From NCBI GenBank assembly GCA_018340375.1, contig JAFFJZ010000002.1, positions 10,372,001-10,436,000 on the forward strand: 64,000 nt of DNA, in the 5' to 3' direction. Origin of the DNA: Gonatopus flavifemur (taxonomy: Eukaryota; Arthropoda; Insecta; Hymenoptera; Dryinidae). The notes under the pieces were generated by a model. The model was not told the origin of the DNA. It did not search any database and saw only the letters and a program-made list of their open reading frames with translations. This document shows positions 57,709-64,000 of the stretch, piece by piece. How positions within the stretch are numbered: the first letter of the stretch is position 1; the number at the start of each line of letters is the position of its first letter. The position numbers and the translations under genes are program-made.

Positions 57709-58213
57709 TTAACATATGTTTATTAAACATTACGCATTACGAAAATGTTTTTTTTCAGATTCAAACAAATTTTCTTATCGTTCTACTAATTTTAAACAAA
57801 AAAAAACGCTAATAAATGATGGTGGGAGTGATTTGGGGCGACTCGATGATCTGAAAAAGGAAAAAAGCATGGCAAATTATTCCTTGTTGGAGTGGCTATC
57901 GCATGAACTAGGGTATTTTTTCCATAAAAAAAACAAAATAGCGGCCATTTTTCGAAAAAATCGATTTTTGAGGGTGGAAAATCGGATAGAAATCGGAGAA
58001 TTTTTGATCAATCGAAAAGATCCTAGTCCATGCGATAGCCTCTTCAATAAGGAATAATTTGCCTCTTTTTTTTTCAGATCATCCGGTCACCCCAAATCAC
58101 TCCCACCGCCATTTTTTAGTTTTTTTGTTGTTTAAATTCGTGTAACGAAAAAGAAAGTTTGTTTAAATCTGAAAAAAATATTTTTGTAATATTGAATGTT
58201 TAATAAATATACC
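57709..58213. mobile_element. TTTATTAAACATT foldback element (about 500 bp)
   Basis: The left TATGTTTATTAAACATTACG is mirrored by AATGTTTAATAAATATACC. The arms pair through TTTTTTTTCAGATTCAAACA and TGTTTAAATCTGAAAAAAAT, then GGTGGGAGTGATTTGGGG and CCCCAAATCACTCCCACC. The inner arms AATTATTCCTTGTTGGAG and TAAGGAATAATTTGCC also pair. The 113-codon frame (57716-58057) is generated by this structure and I do not treat it as a gene. Confidence 0.7.
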
Positions 58214-58272
58214 TACAAATTTTCAAAACGATATCTCAATTTTTTCTACGAGGAACAAATGTTTGAAAATAT

Positions 58273-58412
58273 CTTTCCTTGAAATAACACATTTATTTGA
58301 ATCAAAAAAATGTTCATTTTCGTTGAATTCATTTAAGGAGTCTTTCTGATACAGGCTTTCAACGAAAATGAACATTTTTTTGATTCAAATGAATGTGTTA
58401 TTTCAAGGAAAG
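58273..58412. repeat. near-perfect hairpin (140 bp)
   Basis: CTTTCCTTGAAATAACACAT is mirrored by ATGTGTTATTTCAAGGAAAG (with GA between), and AATCAAAAAAATGTTCATTT by AAATGAACATTTTTTTGATT. The loop is about 35 bp. It starts about 60 bp after the previous foldback. Confidence 0.75.
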
Positions 58413-61400
58413 AGCAAATTATAAATTTTTTTGAGTGAACAAAATATTTATTCTTATTGACGAAATATTTATTTGGATCTATTCAAATCACAATTGTTTA
58501 GATTCAACGGAATATTTTTTCTATGCATGTCTTATTTATAAAAGACATTTTTTTTCAGATTTGTTTTAGGCAACTGAAAGATATCTCAAGACTTGAATTT
58601 ATTTGTATAATTCAATTTGACGCAGTTCAAATTTGTGTATTTCGATATTCCAATAATATTGATGAGATAGTGAAAAAGTTGAGTTCTTCTCAATAAATAT
58701 AACTTCAACCTGACACATTACTTTCATTCTCAAACATTCCGTGATTTTTTACAATTATTATAAAAAGAGAAATCAGATTTGCAATGCTCCTATGAGTTTT
58801 TAGAATACCTGGTGAGAAGTGAAATGCAAAAATCCATACATCCGATACAGTCAATCAGTGATCGATGCCTTTTATGTTCCAATGATCACATAGAAGCTTC
58901 ACATTGTTGAATGGAACGAGGGTAACATTATGGTGGAAAAGTTTAAATATATCGAGGCGTTGCGGAGTGATCAAAATGCATTATTATCAACTGGTAGGTA
59001 ATATTCCGTAAATTCGAAATCCGAAGAGAAATTGATAACGAGAATGCAGTCCGCGGTGAAAGGTTTGTTGAAAAGTACCGTCATCGAGTTCATGTTCAAA
59101 TTATTAACTCATCATCACAGGTCGCTTGATGCTTACTTTTATTCTGAAAAATTTCGAATCAAATTAATGTTTTTACCGAATTGCAATTTCATCGCGCTAA
59201 GATGTTCAAACTTGTTATTTGGAAATAATGAAAAATGTGCTGTTGGAGAAAGTTGTGATGAATGGAATGGCCACGGTCGAACGATGTGAGAATTTGAAGA
59301 GATATTTGAGTATCCAATAATTTTTTGAAAGAGAAAATTATTGATCTTTGGAGTAGTCTTAGAGAACGGATTTCGCGAGAAGTCTCATATTCTTTCTACA
59401 TCACACGAGATTTGAAATGTCTTGTCTTACAACTATCACAAATTTGAAATAGAATACCGTCCAGCGACTTGGCGAGGATCGTCATTGATAACATTAGGAG
59501 AGAATATTGTGATAATTATAACGAAATAAGGTCATCTATATACAGGCGATTAATTTGATGTTATAATTAATTATTCCGTCTTATAATTCCTTCCTACTGC
59601 ATGGTCAGTCAAGCGAAAAAATTGATCAATGAGCAGGACAATCACATGTTTGGTATTATAGAATCTCTCGCTGTTTATTGCAATTCATGGAATACGTTTA
59701 TACAGTTCATGTATATCATATCATTCAGAAACAAAGAAAATAATTACAAAATCCCCCTTCAGGAAAAAGTGGTAGCAAAGTTTCGTCGCAAATAGGGAAC
59801 TGTTCACCATAATTTTGTGAATTTTTTTCCTCGCTATTTGAAGAAATCTCCAAAACTTAATAGTCAGAATATTTCTTCGAAGTAGAAAAAAGACATGTGT
59901 AATTCCTCCACGGTTGGAAGTGAAAAATCTACTATTAAAATTCTCACAGCAGTGATGGGATAAAAAAACATATTCCTCGCACCCTGAAAAATGATTTCCT
60001 AACAGAAATCGTGACATCAAAGTTCCTCACGAATGTTGAGCTTCTTTCTCACGTTTCGGAGGTCTCAACATCCAAAATACAGAATGGTTCCTCAAAGTGT
60101 CTTGTTCTCCAAAGAAATCTTCCATTCTTCACCCTCCCAGGACGAAATATACTACTGAAATGAGGAAGAATATATAATTATGAACAGAAATCTCAGCAGT
60201 GAATTGAAATACCTGCACATAAAATCCACTTATTCAAATCCGATGTATAGCTCCGATCGGTGCTCGATACTAGACTGATTTTCAATATCGGAAGTCGCAA
60301 TTCAGCCAATTTTTTTGCCTTTGTTTTCCATACATACATCATCCACATTCGATCATAGAATGACGAAGAAGTGAGAATTATATGTTCGTTCAACCTCATT
60401 ATTCTATTATAATATTCTCCTCATAGTGTAATCTCATCATTTATAGGATTTATTCATGTAGAAAATAGTTACTTGTGAGGATATTATTCGTGAAACGTAC
60501 GTTTGTGTTTAAATTATACATGCTTGTTCCTTTTCAAAGATGATTGTGTGTAATGTGGATGTAATGGATATGTGCATTTCATACAACTATTTTACTTGGA
60601 GGTATATAATGACCATGATTACTTTTATTCGCAAGGAATAATAATTACAGGTGATGTTACAAAATGAAGCAATGAAAGCATAAAGTAGAATATATTGTTA
60701 TTATCCCTTCTTCTCTTCCCTGTTCTTTTTTTCATATATTCACTTATAAAATATACCTTCCTTATTTATTTATTTATTTTGTTTTCTGAATTCATTGTCA
60801 GTGGGTTCAAAAACTACTGAGAGCAGTCGAGATGCATTCAATTTGGATTTAGGTTTATTTAGTTTCAAGTTAATTTACATTAACAGAATTACGTGACTTA
60901 TATGGATAATAATAATTCTATGTCAATCTTGTGGATGAATTGGATACATCAATTGAGTTATATTCAGTACTTATTTCAAAAATACTTTCAAGTGCAAGAT
61001 GCTTCTTTGTCGAGACTCAAACACATTATCTTTGAAATAAATTTAGATTCTATATCCTATAACTCGAGAACAGTTTAGAGTCATTAATTTGAATAATTCC
61101 AGCAACATCTGTCTGCAATTTGATAACATAGTTTGTTGAGTTACTCACAAAATGATTAGCGTCACAACCCTTCAACGTTGGAGCAGAAATATGTATATAT
61201 GATCGATCTATGAAATTGTTCACATCTTCACAGATTTTTGAAAATTCTAGCTTCTGTTGAAAGTTCAGTTTTGGGTGATTGTTAATGAAAGGAAATTTTA
61301 TTACTTGGAGTTATTTATACACTTGTATCCTCTTAGAAAGTTTTGAGTAGCAACTCATTCAATATCAGAAAAATAATCATTCCGATCATCAGACCTAATG

Positions 61401-62119
61401 ATCCGTTGGAAATTTGAATAACACGTATCATAAAATGAAAATCAACGATAGAAACATGTCTTACTTGTATTCCCAGCTCCATATGTTTTTAATGAGAATA
61501 TTTACATTAATGCAACTTTTACTTTCACATAATTTTAGTTTACGAAACTTGAGTTCTTGAGAGGCTTTCGAAAATGTGGAAGTAATTTCCGGAATCGTAG
61601 AATTTTACTCATTTGAATGTTGATTAAAATTGGTATTTCTAGTTCAAAATAAAACATTCCGGAGTATCGAATCTCAGAAATGAAAATGGTCTTCCACCCA
61701 ATGTATTCGTTATATGAATTATGGATTTGCATTTTCAGCTGGAACAGGACTTGAAGGGCTTGACCGATTCTTTGTTAGTCGCGTTAGTTGGATTTGTGAG
61801 TTGTTGTCCAATGTTGTTAGACCTAACAGGCTTTGTTGTAACTCATTAGAGCTTCCTGGCATTTGTGGAATTCCATAAACAATATCAAGACTAATCTCAA
61901 CCCATCAAGATTCATTGAATATTAACAAACGTCTACTGATTTCAACTGGAAAATACAAGTCAAACTAATTACAATGGGTTACAATCACCCGCGCGGTATC
62001 TAAAAGTTGTCCCATTTTTCAACGCGTTCAGTTTGGATCAGTCTGAATGAGGGCTCATAGGAAGTTTTATGTCCCCTATAGTATCCGAAATTCAATATCA
62101 ATTGACATTGACAGTTCCC
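58413..62119. other. intron 3, nothing recognised
   Basis: There is no exon with the needed phase and plausible protease sequence, and no clearly bounded repeat. Frames of 60-99 codons lack domains. Confidence 0.4.
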
Positions 62120-62700
62120 GCTTACATGCAGAAAAAAATTTGCTGTGACAGCAATCTGTTCAGCTGGGACACACAGGGAAAAGTTTATATTGAAGATTAT
62201 TCGACACATTATCCGTGGGATATACTTGATTATGACGATAGGAAACTATAACTTTGTATTTTCTTATTCGCATATTGAATTCAAGAAGAGTTGTGGTAAT
62301 CTGTCGCATACTCATGGTTATTTTCACCACAATGAAGTATATCCCATGGCTGCGATATAAATATATTAATTTTTACTACAAAATTTTCACTGTGGAGTAG
62401 AGATAGGGATCCTTGAAAAAGACCGATCTTTTTTCATGTAAAAAGTATCGAATTTCTATTGAAATCTATAAAAATTATATATTCTTTATACAAAAAATGA
62501 TCGATCCTTTTCAAAGATCCCCATCACTATCGAAGAGCGATTTTTTAGCTGTAGCAGTGAAAAATGTCAACTTCTCCAGCAAAATTTGTTTGCTATTCTC
62601 TACATAATATAAAAAAATTTGCTGCTTTAGTTGATCATGTGGCGCTTTCCCTAATTCAATTAGATTTTCTGCATCAGCAATTTTTTTCTTCGTGCAGGCA
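62120..62700. mobile_element. AGCAAATTT-family element, split copy
   Basis: AAAAAAATTTGCTGTGACAGCAATC at about 62131 and CTCCAGCAAAATTTG...GCTGCTTTAGTTGATCATGT...TTTTTTTCTTCGTGC up to 62697 match the order of the copy at 36867. The two halves are separated by about 360 bp of other sequence including a hairpin at 62407-62520. Confidence 0.55.
62407..62520. repeat. GGATCCTTGAAAAAG hairpin
   Basis: GGATCCTTGAAAAAGACCGATC-like left arm and CGATCCTTTTCAAAGATCC right arm, with AAAAGTATC/TTCTTTATAC words between. It may be an independent insertion within the split AGCAAATTT element. Confidence 0.5.
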
Positions 62701-63055
62701 CTGAACTCATCCAAAGTTTGAATCATTCCACATGGATTGACCTTACGAAAAACTACTACTTTGGTTTACTGGATTCGATTGAATTTTGTGACGTTTCGTT
62801 AACGATTATTCCGCATTAATGATTCCAACAATTATCGTTGATTGATTAATCAACCCCCGGTTAATGCCTCTGGCTTTTGGGAACGCGGGTCACAGTATAT
62901 TATAATCAGGAAATAAAATTGGTTGAAGTTTAAACAAGGGTTTATTATACGCAATTTAGAAGAACTACGTGTAATAAACACCCCTTGAATTCGTCCAAGG
63001 TGGTGGAACGTGATTAAAGAAGTTTGGGTTGAATGTGAAATAAAAATCAATTACA

Positions 63056-63252
63056 CACGGAAAAAAATAAATATTTGCAGCAACTATTCAAATAGTCGAT
63101 TTTCGACTATCTACTTGAGTACTTGCCGCAGCTATTTAGTGGTCAGGACAAAATACTTGTCCTGACAACTAAGTAGCTGCAGCAACTACTTGAGTAGATG
63201 GTCGAAAATCGACTATTCAAGTAGTTGCTGCAACTATTCTTTTTTTTCCGTG
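63056..63252. mobile_element. TAGTTGCTGCAACTA-family CACGG MITE, copy 2 (compact)
   Basis: CACGGAAAAAAATAAATATT at the left and CAACTATTCTTTTTTTTCCGTG at the right (last part within 20 bases: TTCTTTTTTTTCCGTG). Arms AGTCGATTTTCGACTATCTA and AGTAGATGGTCGAAAATCGA pair, with GGACAAAATACTTGTCC at the centre. It represents the family before the expansion seen at 56520-57006. Confidence 0.8.
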
Positions 63253-63264
63253 CCATAGTCAATA

Positions 63265-63510
63265 TCACTCAGAGGAAAAAATTGTAGGAATTACCATTGA
63301 GATAGTTGGGATAGGACTCAACTATGACTGATAATAAGTTCTACTACTTCGTAGTTTCAACAACAATATTGATTGTGAAAATTACTATTTAGATTAGTTA
63401 CACCCACAATGAAATAGTTAGTTAAACCATTAATCAGCTAACTATTGATAGTTGAGTCATTTCCCAACTATTATTATTGATTTACTATTCTCTTTTCTTT
63501 TAGTGTATAG
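63265..63510. repeat. AACTATTGATAGTTGAG degraded MITE
   Basis: CACTCAGAGGAAAAAATTGT at the left and TCTCTTTTCTTTTAGTGTATA at the right (paired ends: TCACTCAGAGGAAAA against TTTTCTTTTAGTGTA). Internal GATAGTTGGG, AACTATGACTGATAA and GAGTCATTTCCCAACTATT words pair. It sits 12 bp after the previous element. Confidence 0.5.
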
Positions 63511-63552
63511 AGTATTTAAAATGAATATGAATATTACACAGAGAGAAAATTG

Positions 63553-63781
63553 CACGGAGAAGAAAGTATTGCTGGCATAAAAAGCAGGTCTGTTAATTTA
63601 GCGCCTACAAAAAAAAAACTAGTTGAAATAGCAAGAAAAATGATTGACACAGCTACATTTTTTTGCTGACATCAACAAATTTGTTAACAGAACTAACGTC
63701 TTAGCTGCTCGAGTGAATATTTTTTCAAGGACAACAAATTTCTTTGTAGGCGCTATAGTAGCAAACCATTTTTTCTCCGTG
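63553..63781. mobile_element. GCGCCTACAAA-family MITE, copy 3 (forward)
   Basis: CACGGAGAAGAAAGTATTGC at the left and ACCATTTTTTCTCCGTG at the right. TTTAGCGCCTACAAAAAAAA near the left mirrors TTTGTAGGCGCTATAGTAGC near the right. It is colinear with 15695-15921 (reversed) and 47856-48073. Confidence 0.8.
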
Positions 63782-63956
63782 TGCTGTAATTATAAAGACA
63801 GCATCGAGTTGCTGTAAAATATACCGAAATTTCTCTTGTGGTCACATAAATTGCGATAAATTCAATAGATATTGCGGTATAAATTACAGCAATTCAATGT
63901 TATCCCTATATTTATCGGACATAAGGTAAATTTTACAGCAAATTTTTCTCTGTGTA
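63782..63956. repeat. TTACAGCA foldback next to the last MITE
   Basis: GCTGTAATTATAAAGACAGC, TTGCTGTAAAATATACCG, CGGTATAAATTACAGCAATT and AAATTTTACAGCAAATTTTT form pairing arms, ending near TCTCTGTGTAC. It directly abuts the GCGCCTACAAA element, with which it may share the CCGTGTG junction. Confidence 0.5.
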
Positions 63957-64000
63957 CCTAAAGGATCTCTTCGATCTATCAGTGATGACTTATCAGTCCC

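Noticed and set aside
57716..58057. 113-codon frame with Lys/Asp-rich sequence
   Set aside because: It lies wholly in a long foldback element and owes its openness to the arm sequence.
1..64000. CRISPR arrays, bacterial operons, endogenous viral genes, rRNA
   Set aside because: No regularly spaced direct repeats, ribosome-binding-site-linked gene strings, viral structural or polymerase motifs, or rRNA core sequences were seen.

Overview
This is an AT-rich, intron- and repeat-dominated stretch of a eukaryotic nuclear genome, almost certainly an insect. Evidence for an insect is the GT-AG spliced exons, a TATA/TCAGT-initiator core promoter of arthropod type, an ionotropic-receptor-like chemoreceptor fragment, and a six-cysteine (clip/knot-like) exon of a kind I associate with insect secreted serine proteases. 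The divergent-IR type and base composition would suit a hymenopteran such as a parasitoid wasp, but that is inference. No bacterial gene, operon, CRISPR array or viral gene is visible. Nearly all long open frames are chance frames or lie inside inverted repeats.

Genes. One plus-strand gene is supported by three phase-compatible coding exons: 39745-40249 (start codon, signal peptide, basic linker), 44106-44150 (45-nt microexon) and 55677-55928 (six-cysteine domain). Together they give 267 codons plus one base. The last donor stays open, so the gene continues past the right edge, where a trypsin-like domain would be expected. An acceptor at 39736-39737, seven bases before the start codon, implies an upstream non-coding exon. 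A well-formed core promoter at 32903-32938 is the best candidate for its transcription start. In the first coding intron, on the opposite strand, lies a 234-codon open frame (43115-42411) that looks like the extracellular N-terminal part of an insect ionotropic receptor. I do not see its ligand-gated channel exons.

Repeats. The rest is a dense, often nested collection of short non-autonomous DNA elements. The main group has termini CACGGA(G)AAAA / TTTT(C)TCCGTG, several copies being flanked by TA. These termini enclose at least five unrelated interiors: a three-copy GCGCCTACAAA family (15.7, 47.9 and 63.6 kb), AGCAAATTT elements (34.7, 36.9, 62 kb), TAGTTGCTGCAACTA elements (56.5, 63.1 kb), TTAGTTGAA elements (13.1, 14.3 kb) and an AATTCGTACAC element (37.5, 49.1 kb). 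There are piggyBac-like elements with TTAA duplications (9.8, 13.6, 49.3 and 49.7 kb), a hAT-like element with an 8-bp duplication (43.6 kb) plus a relative (16.9 kb), a four-copy CCC(T/C)AGTAGAAATCAC palindrome family, CCCAG...AGCAC foldbacks, a CCCGACTGGAAATT family, and very long hairpins (30.1, 50.1 and 57.7 kb). Three tRNA-like sequences with A and B boxes are probably SINE heads.

How it fits together. From about 33 kb to the right edge the window is probably one very large, intron-rich gene whose introns have absorbed waves of small transposons and one antisense receptor-like sequence. The left 32 kb is intergenic or belongs to introns of genes I cannot resolve. All homology statements are from reading the sequence and family knowledge; nothing was searched.
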